Assembly (NCBI GenBank): GCA_003725745.1
Contig: RHDP01000001.1
Coordinates: forward strand, 3,005,501 to 3,069,500
Reading direction: 5' to 3'
Length of the DNA: 64,000 nucleotides
Origin: Streptomyces sp. I6
GTDB lineage: Bacteria > Actinomycetota > Actinomycetes > Streptomycetales > Streptomycetaceae
Below the pieces are notes generated by a model, which was not told the DNA's origin, did no database searches, and worked only from the letters and a program-made list of their open reading frames with translations. This document shows positions 35,856 to 44,644 of this stretch, in pieces (the first letter of the stretch is position 1; the number at the start of each line of letters is the position of its first letter). The position numbers were made by a program, and so were the translations under genes.

Positions 35856-37214
35856 ATCATCACCCGCGCCACTCCGCCTCCGCTCCATGAACTCGGCGAA
35901 CTGGCCGCCCTCGGCACCATGCCCGCACTCCTGCGCCAGCTCTCCGGCCTCGGCGGCTGCACGCACCCGATCCGCCTCGACGGCCACCGCACCGAGTACG
36001 ACGTGAACACCCGCACCGGCGAGATCGGCAGCGTCCTCCACCACCTCGACTCCTCCAGTCTCCCGGCCGGTCACCTCCTGGTCCGCTGCAACAACCGCCG
36101 CACCACCCGGTGCGCGGCCTGCGCCGAGGTCTACCGCCGCGACACCTTCCACCTGATCACCTCCGGACTGCGCGGCGGCAAGGGCGTCCCCGAACGCGTC
36201 GCCGCCCACCCGCGCGTCTTCGCCACCTTCACCGCACCGAGCTTCGGCCCGGTCCACAACCGCCCCACCGGCTCGGCCGGTTCGGTCCGCCGCTGTCGCT
36301 GCGGCGCGCTCCACGACCAGGACGATCCCGCCCTCGGCACCCCGCTCGACCCGGACACCTACGACTACGAAGCGGCCGTGCTCTGGAACGCGCACGCCGG
36401 TCCGCTGTGGCGGCGCTTCTCCATCTACCTACGGCGGGAGGTCGCCAAGCGCGCTGGCCTCACCCAGCGGGCCCTTCGCGAGCACGCCCGGGTGTCCTTC
36501 GCCAAGGTCGCCGAGTACCAGAAGCGCGGGGCGGTCCACTTCCACGCCGTCATTCGCATCGACGGCCCCGAGGGCGGCGACACCCCGCCTCCCGCCTGGG
36601 CCACCGCCGAACTGCTCACCGACGCCATTCGGGCCGCCGCCACCGCCGCCCGCGTGGACGGCCCGGTCGTCGACGGCCGGGCCCACGCCTTCGCCTTCGG
36701 CCGACAGCTCGACGTCCGCACCATCCGCTCGGCCGACTTCGATGGTGGCCAGGAGCTGACCGAACGGGCCGTCGCCGCGTACATCGCCAAGTACGCCACC
36801 AAGGGCGCCGAGACCGCCACGGGAGCTCTGGACCGGCCGCTGAGGTTCCTCGCCGAACTCGCCCAGCTCGACATCAGCGACCACGCCCGCCGGCTCATCC
36901 GCACCGCTTGGACCCTCGGCGCGCGCAAGGACCTCGAACACCTCCGCCTGCGGGCCTGGGCCCACATGCTCGGCTTCCGCGGCCACTTCTCCACCAAGTC
37001 CCGCCGCTACTCCACCACCCTCGGCGCCCTCCGCGACGCCCGCGCCGAATGGCGCCGCGCACAGGCCCTGGAAGCGGCCGAGACCGACCCGGACACGACC
37101 CTCGTCCTCGCGCACTGGGTCTACGCCGGAACCGGCCTCACCGACGCCGAAGCCTGGCTCGCCGAAACCCTCGAACCCGCCCCCGGAACGGAAGGAGAAC
37201 CCACCCATGGGTAG
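35856..37214 (+). CDS. replication initiator, RepSA-like
   Basis: Rolling-circle type. The HUH motif (GAVHFHAVIRIDG) and a YIAKYATKG segment with Tyr and Lys typical of motif III are present; a Cys cluster (RCAACAEVY, RRCRCGALH) suggests zinc. The clean ATG at 35919 has no ribosome site, whereas ATC at 35856 is 7 nt after AGAAGGAG and gives the additional conserved-looking ITRATPPPLHELGELAALG. So either ATC is the start or ATG was lost; from 35919 the protein is 431 aa. It overlaps xis. Confidence 0.85.
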   Translation: MITRATPPPLHELGELAALGTMPALLRQLSGLGGCTHPIRLDGHRTEYDVNTRTGEIGSVLHHLDSSSLPAGHLLVRCNNRRTTRCAACAEVYRRDTFHLITSGLRGGKGVPERVAAHPRVFATFTAPSFGPVHNRPTGSAGSVRRCRCGALHDQDDPALGTPLDPDTYDYEAAVLWNAHAGPLWRRFSIYLRREVAKRAGLTQRALREHARVSFAKVAEYQKRGAVHFHAVIRIDGPEGGDTPPPAWATAELLTDAIRAAATAARVDGPVVDGRAHAFAFGRQLDVRTIRSADFDGGQELTERAVAAYIAKYATKGAETATGALDRPLRFLAELAQLDISDHARRLIRTAWTLGARKDLEHLRLRAWAHMLGFRGHFSTKSRRYSTTLGALRDARAEWRRAQALEAAETDPDTTLVLAHWVYAGTGLTDAEAWLAETLEPAPGTEGEPTHG

Positions 37215-37446
37215 CCGTCGCCTCGCTGTCGCGGAAGCGGTCTCCGAGCCGCGTGGTCTGCCGTCGCGGTACCTGACTCCTGACGACCTGGTGGCGATGT
37301 TCGACCTGCCCAGCGTCGAGACGGTCTACCAGTGGCGCCGCAAGCGCACCGGTCCCCGTGGCTTCCGGGTCGGCCGGCACCTGCGCTACGACCCTGCGGA
37401 CGTCCAAGCCTGGGTCGAGTCCCTGCGGGAAGGGGCTGCCGCCTGA
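37207..37446 (+). CDS. excisionase Xis, MerR-like helix-turn-helix
   Basis: 79 aa. RYLTPDDLVAMFDLPSVETVYQWRRK then GFRVGRHLRYDPADVQAWVE is the classic small DNA-binding excisionase fold. The ATG overlaps the repSA end and its stop overlaps the integrase start (ATGA), giving rep-xis-int in one transcript. Confidence 0.88.
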   Translation: MGSRRLAVAEAVSEPRGLPSRYLTPDDLVAMFDLPSVETVYQWRRKRTGPRGFRVGRHLRYDPADVQAWVESLREGAAA

Positions 37447-38705
37447 TGGCCGGGCACGTCCAAGACCGTTGGTACAGAACCGAAACCGGCCCGGACGGGA
37501 AGGCGCGCAAGGTCAAGACCGAGCGTTACGGGTCCGGTCTCCGCTACCGCGCTCGCTACGTCGGCCCGGACGGCACGGAGAAGGCCAAGAGCTTCCCCGA
37601 CCGTCAGAAGCGGCTTGCTGATCAGTGGCTGGCGCACATCGAGGCGGACATGGCGCGCGGGCAGTACATCGACCCGCGCGCCGCCCGGATCACCTTCCAG
37701 CAGTACGCCGAACGCTGGGTCGCCACGCAGGGCGCCGACCCGAACACCCAAGCCTCGATGGAGTCGCAACTACGGCTGCACGCCTTCCCCTACCTCGGCT
37801 CGCGTCCGCTCGGATCCTTCCAGCCGGCGCACATCCGTGACTGGGTGCGGCAGTTGCAGGAGAACGGCGTCCGCGGGTCGTACGCCCGGACGATCTACTC
37901 CAACGTGCGCGCGGCGCTCAGTGCGGCAGTGGACGATGGCCACCTTCCCCGGAACCCTTGTGCAGCTCGGTCCGTCCGTCCGCCGACCGTCGACAACAAG
38001 CGCATCGTGCCCTGGACGCCTGAGCGGGTCTTCGCCGTCCGGGCCGCCATGCCCGAGCGCTACCAAGCCATGGTCGACCTGGGCGGCGGCTGTGGGCTCC
38101 GCCAGGGCGAGATTCTGGGTGTGGCCGTCGACGCGATCGACTTCGCCTCGGACACGCTCCACGTGGTTCAGCAACTGAAGCTGAGCCGCAGCAAGGCCGT
38201 GTTCGCACCGCCGAAGGGCGGCAAGCTGCGGGACGTGCCGCTCCCCGGCCCTGTCGCCGATGCGCTCCGGGCCCACATGAAGCGGTTCCCGCCGGTCGAG
38301 ATCACCTTGCCATGGAAGGTCGCCGACGGTCCTCCGGTGACCAAGCGGCTCATCTTCACCGGGCCGCGTGGCGGGCACGTCTGGCGTACGTCGCTCAACG
38401 AGGAGGCGTGGAAACCGGCGCTGGCCGCGGCCGGCGTCATCCCCGTGCCCGAGCGCGGCCGACCGTACGCCGAGTCCCGCGAGAACGGCATGCACGCGCT
38501 CCGCCACTTCTACGCCTCGGTGCTGCTGGACGCCGGCGAAAACGTCAAGGCCCTCGCCGAGTACCTGGGCCACTCGGACCCAGGCCTGACACTCCGGGTG
38601 TACGCGCACCTGATGCCGTCAAGTCAGGAGCGCACTCGCAAGGCCGTCACATCAGTCTTCGCTGTGCGCTCCCTCGCCCCGCGTGTCGTTGCACGCGAAA
38701 CATGA
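37446..38705 (+). CDS. tyrosine recombinase integrase
   Basis: 419 aa. An N-terminal arm-binding/SAM-like domain (TFQQYAERWVATQ...IRDWVRQLQ) and a catalytic domain with R (GGCGLRQGEILG), K (PPKGGKLRDVPLP), H-X-X-R (MHALRHFYAS), H (LGHSDPGLTL) and the nucleophile Y (RVYAHLMP). It should recombine the 19-bp gpm core. All catalytic residues are intact, so the element is probably capable of excision with Xis. Confidence 0.93.
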   Translation: MAGHVQDRWYRTETGPDGKARKVKTERYGSGLRYRARYVGPDGTEKAKSFPDRQKRLADQWLAHIEADMARGQYIDPRAARITFQQYAERWVATQGADPNTQASMESQLRLHAFPYLGSRPLGSFQPAHIRDWVRQLQENGVRGSYARTIYSNVRAALSAAVDDGHLPRNPCAARSVRPPTVDNKRIVPWTPERVFAVRAAMPERYQAMVDLGGGCGLRQGEILGVAVDAIDFASDTLHVVQQLKLSRSKAVFAPPKGGKLRDVPLPGPVADALRAHMKRFPPVEITLPWKVADGPPVTKRLIFTGPRGGHVWRTSLNEEAWKPALAAAGVIPVPERGRPYAESRENGMHALRHFYASVLLDAGENVKALAEYLGHSDPGLTLRVYAHLMPSSQERTRKAVTSVFAVRSLAPRVVARET

Positions 38706-38729
38706 GAGCCAAATCAATCTTGCCGAAGA

Positions 38730-38908
38730 TGTTTCACGTGAAATGCGACGCCGACAGCAAAGTTCGGATCGGTGAAACGGAGGACACAAACCCAAAGTTC
38801 GCGACGGTGTTTCACGTGAAATACGACGCTGGCAGCAAAGTTCGGATCACGTTTCATGTGAAACAAGGGAACCGGGACTAAATCCAGGATGATGTTTCAC
38901 GTGAAACA
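38730..38908. repeat. cluster of four parS-like sites
   Basis: Against TGTTTCACGTGAAACA: 38730-38745 (14/16), 38808-38823 (14/16), 38850-38865 (14/16) and 38893-38908 (16/16). The first two and the third are linked by a repeated GACGCYGRCAGCAAAGTTCGGATC segment, and a half-site GGTGAAAC is at 38771. No ParA/ParB genes are in the element. Confidence 0.85.
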
Positions 38909-39105
38909 GAAGCTGCACGTCAACGCGCACTTCGCACCCCCGGGAAGGCAACTCGGAGGGCCCAGCACTCGACCTTGCCATGCACGGGAGGACCCCGCAG
39001 GACACGGAGAGGGACGGAGGGCTCCGGGGCCAACGACAATAGACCGGCATTCACCTGCGGATTTTCATCGAAGCGCGCACGCGGTGTAATGTCCTTGAAT
39101 CAAAG

Positions 39106-39137
39106 AGGAAGGCCGCCCGGCCAGGGGCGGCCTTCCT
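39106..39137. terminator. hairpin terminator, 13-bp stem
   Basis: AGGAAGGCCGCCC pairs exactly with GGGCGGCCTTCCT over 6 nt. It isolates the int transcript from the small gene downstream. The 38910-39100 stretch upstream holds nothing else recognised. Confidence 0.82.
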
Positions 39138-39195
39138 GTGTCCATCGGTGCTGCGTTAACCAGTCCACGGCAAACACGACACTTCTGGAGGGACC

Positions 39196-39375
39196 ATGAT
39201 GCCACGGCCCGGCCTGGCGATCTTTCTCACCCCGCGTGAACTTCCGTTCGGCCTCATCGGGGCAGGTGGCGCGACGCTGGGCGTCTGGGCGGGGGCACCG
39301 GTCATCCCCGTCATCGCGGTTGGGTTCTTTGTGGCCGTGCGCGTCACCATCCAGGGGGTTCGTAACCCCAGCTAG
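39196..39375 (+). CDS. small hydrophobic protein, 59 aa
   Basis: MMPRPGLAIFLTPRELPFGL, then a helix GAPVIPVIAVGFFVAVRVTI. GGAGGG lies 6 nt before the ATG. Location between two terminators, with its own upstream region, supports a separately expressed gene. Unknown function. Confidence 0.5.
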   Translation: MMPRPGLAIFLTPRELPFGLIGAGGATLGVWAGAPVIPVIAVGFFVAVRVTIQGVRNPS

Positions 39376-39413
39376 TAGCTTGACGGCCCCGACGCGGCCC
39401 AGGACCAACCACG

Positions 39414-39450
39414 AGCCCCCTACCCGCGGAGAATCCGCAGGTAGGGGGCT
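39414..39450 (-). terminator. element-borne gpm terminator
   Basis: AGCCCCCTACC pairs with GGTAGGGGGCT around a loop containing CGCGGAGAATCCGC. It lies 13 nt beyond the gpm stop. The string ACCCGCGGAGAA and the 30-nt spacing to the att core are identical in layout to the native terminator at 27070-27108. Confidence 0.8.
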
Positions 39451-39463
39451 TATAGGTGCGGGC

Positions 39464-39482
39464 TTACTTCTTCTTGCCCTGG
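39464..39482. repeat. attR core, at the gpm 3' end
   Basis: TTACTTCTTCTTGCCCTGG on the plus strand encodes the gpm end (QGKKK and TAA) on the minus strand. Confidence 0.85.
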
Positions 39483-40225
39483 TTCCTGACCGCCTCGATC
39501 GCCGCCTTGGCGGCCTCCGGGTCGAGGTAGGTGCCGCCCGGGTGGACCGGCTTGAAGTCGGCGTCCAGGTCGTAGGCGAGCGGGATGCCCGTCGGAATGT
39601 TCAGGGCCGCGATGTCGGCGTCGGAGACGCCGTCCAGGTGCTTGACCAGAGCACGCAGGCTGTTTCCGTGGGCGGCGACGAGGACCGTGCGACCGGTCAG
39701 CAGGTCGGGGACGACGGCGTCGTACCAGTACGGCAGCATCCGGACGACGACGTCCTTGAGGCACTCGGTACGCGGGCGCAACTCCGGCGGGATCGCCGCG
39801 TAGCGGGCGTCGTGCGCCTGGGAGAACTCGTTGTCGTCGTCGATCGGCGGAGGCGGCACGTCGTAGGAGCGCCGCCACAGCATGAACTGCTCCTCGCCGA
39901 ACTCCGCGAGTGTCTGGGCCTTGTCCTTGCCCTGCAGGGCGCCGTAGTGGCGCTCGTTGAGGCGCCAGGAGCGGTGCACCGGGATCCAGTGGCGGTCCGC
40001 GGCCTCCAGCGCGAGCTGAGCGGTGCGGATGGCACGCTTCTGGAGCGAGGTGTGCACCACGTCGGGGAGCAGACCGGCGTCCTCGAGCAGCTCGCCGCCC
40101 CGGACGGCCTCCTTCTCGCCCTTCTCGGTGAGGTTGACGTCCACCCAGCCGGTGAACAGGTTCTTCGCGTTCCACTCGCTCTCGCCGTGGCGGAGGAGGA
40201 TCAGCTTGTACGTCGCGTCGGCCAT
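39464..40225 (-). CDS. gpm: 2,3-bisphosphoglycerate-dependent phosphoglycerate mutase
   Basis: 253 aa, the standard Streptomyces length. [18 protein letters not shown] carries the RHG catalytic His, RTAQLALE and ERHYGALQG are substrate motifs, and [13 protein letters not shown] holds the second His. It interconverts 3- and 2-phosphoglycerate. The last six codons are the element core, yet the protein remains full length. Downstream neighbour of ybjN and mshA, as in Mycobacterium (mshA-Rv0487-gpm1). Confidence 0.95.
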   Translation of the reverse strand: MADATYKLILLRHGESEWNAKNLFTGWVDVNLTEKGEKEAVRGGELLEDAGLLPDVVHTSLQKRAIRTAQLALEAADRHWIPVHRSWRLNERHYGALQGKDKAQTLAEFGEEQFMLWRRSYDVPPPPIDDDNEFSQAHDARYAAIPPELRPRTECLKDVVVRMLPYWYDAVVPDLLTGRTVLVAAHGNSLRALVKHLDGVSDADIAALNIPTGIPLAYDLDADFKPVHPGGTYLDPEAAKAAIEAVRNQGKKK

Positions 40226-40359
40226 GTGGCCGAGCCTAATCGACGCCCCGCACGGTCGATGACGGACGTCCGCCGGCAACTCGCTGGCCTTCCGGAGAGA
40301 CCTACCCGTAATTGCCCGGTCTCCATAGGGCCACTTACACATTCCCGAGGTACGCCCGT

Positions 40360-40512
40360 ATGTCCCTCGCCGCGCTCAAACGGGCCGCCGAGGAGAGCGT
40401 TTCGGGCCTGCCCCGGGCCTTCTGGTGGTGCTGGTGCACGGCCGCGGCCGCGGCCGCTACCAGGGTGTCCCCGCCCTCTCCCGGTCGGCAGCCGCGCTCC
40501 TCGCCCCACTGA
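40360..40512 (+). pseudogene. possible remnant of an MFS transporter N-terminus
   Basis: [23 protein letters not shown] resembles the start of MFS permeases found beside gpm in Streptomyces, but the frame then degenerates into Ala/Arg/Pro sequence and stops after 50 aa. GAGG precedes the ATG. From here to 40851 (340 bp) I see only degenerate GGCCGAGCCCG-type repeats. Confidence 0.4.
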
Positions 40513-40851
40513 TGGCCGGGATACGTGATCCACCACTTCGGTGCCGCCTGGCCGTGGGTGTCATGCGCGGTCATCGGCACCCTGGCGGCGCCCGGCCTCT
40601 GGCTGCTCATGCGCGGACTGCCGGCCGGCCCAGCGGAATCCGGGAAGCACGCGCCCACCGGGGTCCGGCACGGCGAACCCAACCGGCACCGGCCGAGCCC
40701 GTACTGGCCGAGCCCGCACCGACGGGCTCCCCTGCGGCGGAGCCCCACGGGGGAACAGTGACCGAGGCCGGATCTGCCGAAGCCAGCCGGTGCCGGTCCG
40801 GGGACACCGGATCGGCCCGGGGCGGACGCCGGATCGGCCCGGGGACGCCGG

Positions 40852-41343
40852 TCAGTCCGTGGCCCGCCGGGTCAGATGCGTGAACGCCTCGAGGTTCCGG
40901 GTGGATTCGCCGCGCGCGACCCGCCAGGCGTACTCCTTGCGGATGGCGGCGGCGAACCCGAGTTCCAGCAGGGAGTTGAATGCGCCGTCCGCGGCCTCCA
41001 GCACCGTCCCGAGCAGGCGGTCGAGTTCCTCGGGGCCGACCGCCGACAGCGGCAGCCTGCCGACGAGGTAGACGTCGCCGAGCCGGTCGACCGCGTAGCT
41101 CACCCCGTACAGCTTGAGGTTGCGCTCCAGCAGCCAGCGGTGGACACGGGCCTCGTTCTCGTCGGGGTGGCGGATGACGAAGGCGTTGACGGACAGCGTG
41201 TGCCGGCCGACGCGCAGGGAGCAGGTCGTGGCGAGCTTGCGCGTGCCGGGAAGGGTGACGACGTAGGCGCCCGGTTCCGGGCACTCCCACTCCAGCTCCG
41301 CGCTCTTGAGATACGTCTCGATGATCTGCCGCGGGTCAGCCAT
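40852..41343 (-). CDS. YbjN domain-containing protein
   Basis: 163 aa. YbjN-like fold ([70 protein letters not shown]). Its ATG overlaps the mshA stop by 8 nt, so it is translationally coupled to mshA, matching Rv0487 of M. tuberculosis. Fold relatives include type III secretion chaperones; role unknown. Confidence 0.85.
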   Translation of the reverse strand: MADPRQIIETYLKSAELEWECPEPGAYVVTLPGTRKLATTCSLRVGRHTLSVNAFVIRHPDENEARVHRWLLERNLKLYGVSYAVDRLGDVYLVGRLPLSAVGPEELDRLLGTVLEAADGAFNSLLELGFAAAIRKEYAWRVARGESTRNLEAFTHLTRRATD

Positions 41344-42679
41344 GGTGGGAGCGTACGCGACGGCGGTGCTCGTGCATGGCGGCCGTGTAGACCTCGGCGG
41401 TGGCCGAGGCCGCCGTGTCCCAGCCGAAGCCGCGGGCGTGCACGGCGGCCGCCCCGCCCATCCGGGCCGTCAGGCGAGGGTCGTCGACGAAGCGGCGCAG
41501 TGCGCGGGCGTAGTCCGCGGGGTCGTGGCCGGACACCAGGAAGCCGGTCCTGCCGTCCCGCACGGCCACCGGCAGCCCGCCGACCGAGGCTGCGACGACG
41601 GGCGTGCCGGCCGCCTGCGCCTCTATGGCGACCAGCCCGAACGACTCACTGTGCGAGGGCATGACCAGCACCGACGCCGCACGGAACCAGTCCGCGAGCC
41701 GGTCCTGGGCGACCGGCGGCCGGAACTGCACGACATCGGCGATGCCCAGACCGGCAGCCAGTTTCTGCAGGCCCTCCGGCTTGGACAGTCCGCTGCCGCT
41801 CGGGCCGCCCACTATCGGCACCACCATCGTGGACCGCAGCGAAGGGTCCTCCTCCAACAGCAGCGCGACGGCCCTCAGCAGTACGTCGGGAGCCTTCAGC
41901 GGCTGGATGCGACCGGCGAACAGCGGGATCACGGCGTCCCTCGGCAGGCCCAGGCGAGCGCGTGCGGCCGAACGGCCGTCGGCGACCCGGAAGCGGTCGA
42001 GGTTCACACCGGGGTGGACGACGGCGACCTTCGCGGGACGGGCACCGTAGTGGCGGACCAGCTCGCCGGCCTCCTCGGCGGTGTTGGCGATCAGCCGGTC
42101 GGCGGCCTCGACGACCTGGGTCTCGCCGATCACCCGGGCCGCGGGCTCCGGGGTGTCCCCGTCCGCGAGGGCGGCGTTCTTGACCTTGGCCATGGTGTGC
42201 ATGGCGTGGACCAGGGGGACGCCCCACCGCTCGGCGGCCAGCCAGCCGACGTGGCCGGACAGCCAGTAGTGGGAGTGGACGAGGTCGTAGTGGCCGGGCC
42301 GGTGCCCCGCCCAGGCCTGCATCACCCCGTGGGTGAAGGCGCACAGCTGCGCCGGCAGGTCCTCCTTGGCCAGTCCCTCGTACGGACCGGCGTCCACGTG
42401 CCGGACCAGCACACCCGGCGCCAGCTCCACCGCGGGCGGCAGTCCGCCCGTCGTGGCGCGAGTGAAGATCTCGACCTCCACGCCGATGGCCGCGAGCCGC
42501 CTGGCCAGCTCCACGATGTAGACGTTCATCCCGCCCGCGTCGCCGGTGCCCGGCTGGTGCAGGGGCGAGGTGTGCACGCTGAGCATGGCCACCCGGCGCG
42601 GTCTGCGGTGGTGGCCGGGGAGCCGCAGCCGGGGCGGCGCCGCCAGGGTGCCGGCGAGCCGGGACACGTACTGGCTCAC
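41336..42679 (-). CDS. mshA: D-inositol-3-phosphate glycosyltransferase, mycothiol synthesis
   Basis: 447 aa GT4 (GT-B fold) enzyme, first committed step of mycothiol. N-terminal [24 protein letters not shown], then [28 protein letters not shown] and the nucleotide-binding [22 protein letters not shown] with the E-X7-E motif. Normal length for MshA. Confidence 0.93.
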   Translation of the reverse strand: MSQYVSRLAGTLAAPPRLRLPGHHRRPRRVAMLSVHTSPLHQPGTGDAGGMNVYIVELARRLAAIGVEVEIFTRATTGGLPPAVELAPGVLVRHVDAGPYEGLAKEDLPAQLCAFTHGVMQAWAGHRPGHYDLVHSHYWLSGHVGWLAAERWGVPLVHAMHTMAKVKNAALADGDTPEPAARVIGETQVVEAADRLIANTAEEAGELVRHYGARPAKVAVVHPGVNLDRFRVADGRSAARARLGLPRDAVIPLFAGRIQPLKAPDVLLRAVALLLEEDPSLRSTMVVPIVGGPSGSGLSKPEGLQKLAAGLGIADVVQFRPPVAQDRLADWFRAASVLVMPSHSESFGLVAIEAQAAGTPVVAASVGGLPVAVRDGRTGFLVSGHDPADYARALRRFVDDPRLTARMGGAAAVHARGFGWDTAASATAEVYTAAMHEHRRRVRSHHG

Positions 42680-43212
42680 AGGGACAGTCCTCTCGGCTCT
42701 TGTACACGGGCACGACGAACAAGGGCGATCACGGCCCTCCGAAGCCGATCAACAGTGGAACCGTCTCTTTCATTTCCGCGCCCCGCTCCCCTTTGCCCAA
42801 TCGTTGCCAAGTGCGCCTCGGCGTGAGAGCGCCGACTCGGGGACGCGGGAGGTGTGGGGACACGGGAGGCAGGAGACAGGAGGCAGGAGGCACGGGGACA
42901 GGAACGTGAAGACCTGGGGACACAGGGACACAGGGACACAGGGACACAGAGGCACAGAGGCAGGAGGTGCGGGAGGCGCGGGAGGCGGCGTTCCTGCGGA
43001 TCCTGTCCGGCCTGTACCCCGCCCGTGGACGCCCGGCGTGCGGCCGGTACAGGGGAGGCACAGGTCCGGCGTGCGACCGGGGTAGGCCGGCGTGCGGCAG
43101 GCGTAGGGCCGGCATCCGGTCGGCGGGCGGTCCGTCCCGGGCCGTGCCTCCGTCCCGGGTACCCCTACAGACCGGTACCGGCGCCGTTTTCCTCCGGTTT
43201 ACCCTCGTGTCC
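42680..43212. other. intergenic region with short tandem repeats
   Basis: 533 bp without a supportable gene. GGGACACA repeats occur at 42915-42955, GCAGGAGGCAGGAG at 42870-42890, and GGCGTGCGRCCGG repeats at 43030-43105. mshA and the methyltransferase diverge across it. Confidence 0.55.
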
Positions 43213-44055
43213 ATGTCCCCGCCCCCCGTCACGCCCCCGCCCCGCCCCGTGGGCACGGTGACGCGCGGCACCACCCATCCGAACCGGCTTCGCCGCATGG
43301 ACCGCTGGATCGCCGCCGTGCACGGCCCGGCGCTCCGCCGTTCGGCAGCCGCACCCGTAGCGGTCGACCTCGGATACGGGGCCGCTCCCTGGACCGCCGT
43401 GGAACTGCTGGTGAGGCTGCGCGCCGCCGAACCGCGCACCAGGGTCGTGGGCGTCGAGATCGAGCCGACCCGGGTGGAGGCCGCTCGTGCTTATGTGCGG
43501 GACGGGCTGAGCTTCGTTCACGGCGGCTTCGAGGTGCCGATCCCCGATCCCGTCCGCCCGCTGGTCATCAGGGCGGCCAACGTACTCCGCCAGTACGACG
43601 AGGAGCAGGTCGCCGAAGTCTGGCGGCGGCTGTGCGGGCGTCTCGCTCCCGGCGGTCTGCTGGTCGAGGGCACCTGCGACGAGATCGGCCGTCGGCACGT
43701 GTGGGTGGCGCTCGGCCCGGAGGGCCCGAGGACCGTCACCTTCGCCACCCGCCTCGGCTCGCTGGACCGCCCCTCCGACCTCGCCGAACGCCTGCCCAAG
43801 GCCCTCATCCACCGCAATGTGCCGGGGGAACCGGTCCACGCGTTCCTTCGGGACTTCGACCGGGCGTGGGCGGCCGCGGCACCGTACGCCTCGCTCGGCG
43901 CGCGGCAGCGCTGGATCAGGGCGGTGCGCCTGCTGGCCGCGGACTGGCCGCTGACGGACGCCCGCACGGACGGGCGGCGGCGGTGGCGGCAGGGCGAGGT
44001 GACCGTCGAGTGGTCGGCGCTGGCCCCGGGTCCGTCCGCCGAGGGCCGCGACTGA
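43213..44055 (+). CDS. class I SAM-dependent methyltransferase
   Basis: 280 aa. Motif I is VAVDLGYGAAPWTAVELL, followed by VVGVEIEPTRVEAARAY with the acidic residue that binds the ribose, and LVIRAANVLRQYDEEQVAEV. The target is unknown. ATG 43213 or GTG 43207 is likely; the longer open frame upstream is repetitive DNA. Confidence 0.82.
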   Translation: MSPPPVTPPPRPVGTVTRGTTHPNRLRRMDRWIAAVHGPALRRSAAAPVAVDLGYGAAPWTAVELLVRLRAAEPRTRVVGVEIEPTRVEAARAYVRDGLSFVHGGFEVPIPDPVRPLVIRAANVLRQYDEEQVAEVWRRLCGRLAPGGLLVEGTCDEIGRRHVWVALGPEGPRTVTFATRLGSLDRPSDLAERLPKALIHRNVPGEPVHAFLRDFDRAWAAAAPYASLGARQRWIRAVRLLAADWPLTDARTDGRRRWRQGEVTVEWSALAPGPSAEGRD

Positions 44056-44334
44056 CAGGCCCGGGCGGCGTACGGCATACGGTGCAGTGCCTGCCGCGCG
44101 CACGTACGGCGCGCGACCTAAGAAGGGGCGCAGTGCGTGCGGCGTGCGGGACATACGGCGTAGCGGGTGCGGTGCGTCGGGGCGAACGGCGGGGAGGGAG
44201 GAGGGGGACGGCCGGGGAGGGACCGGCGGCACGGTGGCCGGCGCGGTAACCGGCGCGGTAACCGGCGGCGGGTGGTCAGCTGAGCGGCGGCCGGTCAGCT
44301 GAGCGGCGGAAGCATGCGCCGACGCGGAAGCGGA

Positions 44335-44383
44335 CACCCGGCACCCGGCACCCGGCACCCGGCACCCGGCACCCGGCACCCGG
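44335..44383. repeat. 7-bp tandem repeat (CACCCGG), seven copies
   Basis: Exact heptamer repeat in the 589-bp gap (44056-44644) before the NlpC/P60 gene. The rest of the gap is GC-rich, except 44520-44620, which is less so and likely promoter-bearing; it includes the small inverted repeat TTACTGACGGTAA at 44583. Confidence 0.85.
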
Positions 44384-44644
44384 ATCGGGAACGCGGTCCG
44401 GTGTCCGTTCGTCGGAATGGCAGTGATCAGAGATCAGAGATCCACGGCTGGTCCATCCGCAGGAACGAGTGGGTGTGACGGGTGACGGACCGGAGCGCGG
44501 ACGGGTGACAGAAGTGACCGGGGCGGACTTGCTCTGTCGCTTTGGCTCGCGTCATGGCACCATCGCGTCGAAAGCCGTAAGTTACTGACGGTAAATCATA
44601 TTGAGTGGGACCAGAGTCGTCTGGCGTTGTCCGGAGGGGGACTT

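Larger units (their letters stand above)
27121..39482 (+). mobile_element. integrated actinomycete conjugative element (AICE, pSAM2-like)
   Basis: Bounded by 19-bp direct repeats at 27121-27139 and 39464-39482, integrated in the 3' end of gpm. Gene content in order: two cargo genes, a structured noncoding segment, three small regulatory-type genes, Nudix, GntR repressor, FtsK/TraB translocase module, Spd proteins, replication initiator, Xis, Int, parS-like cluster, small membrane protein, terminator. This set (rep, xis, int, tra, kor, pif) is that of AICEs, which excise, replicate by rolling circle and transfer as double-stranded DNA. Genes look intact after allowing for three single-base losses. 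Confidence 0.9.

Noticed and set aside
44583-44595. TTACTGACGGTAA as a named operator
   Set aside because: Short inverted repeat; I could not tie it to a known regulator with confidence.
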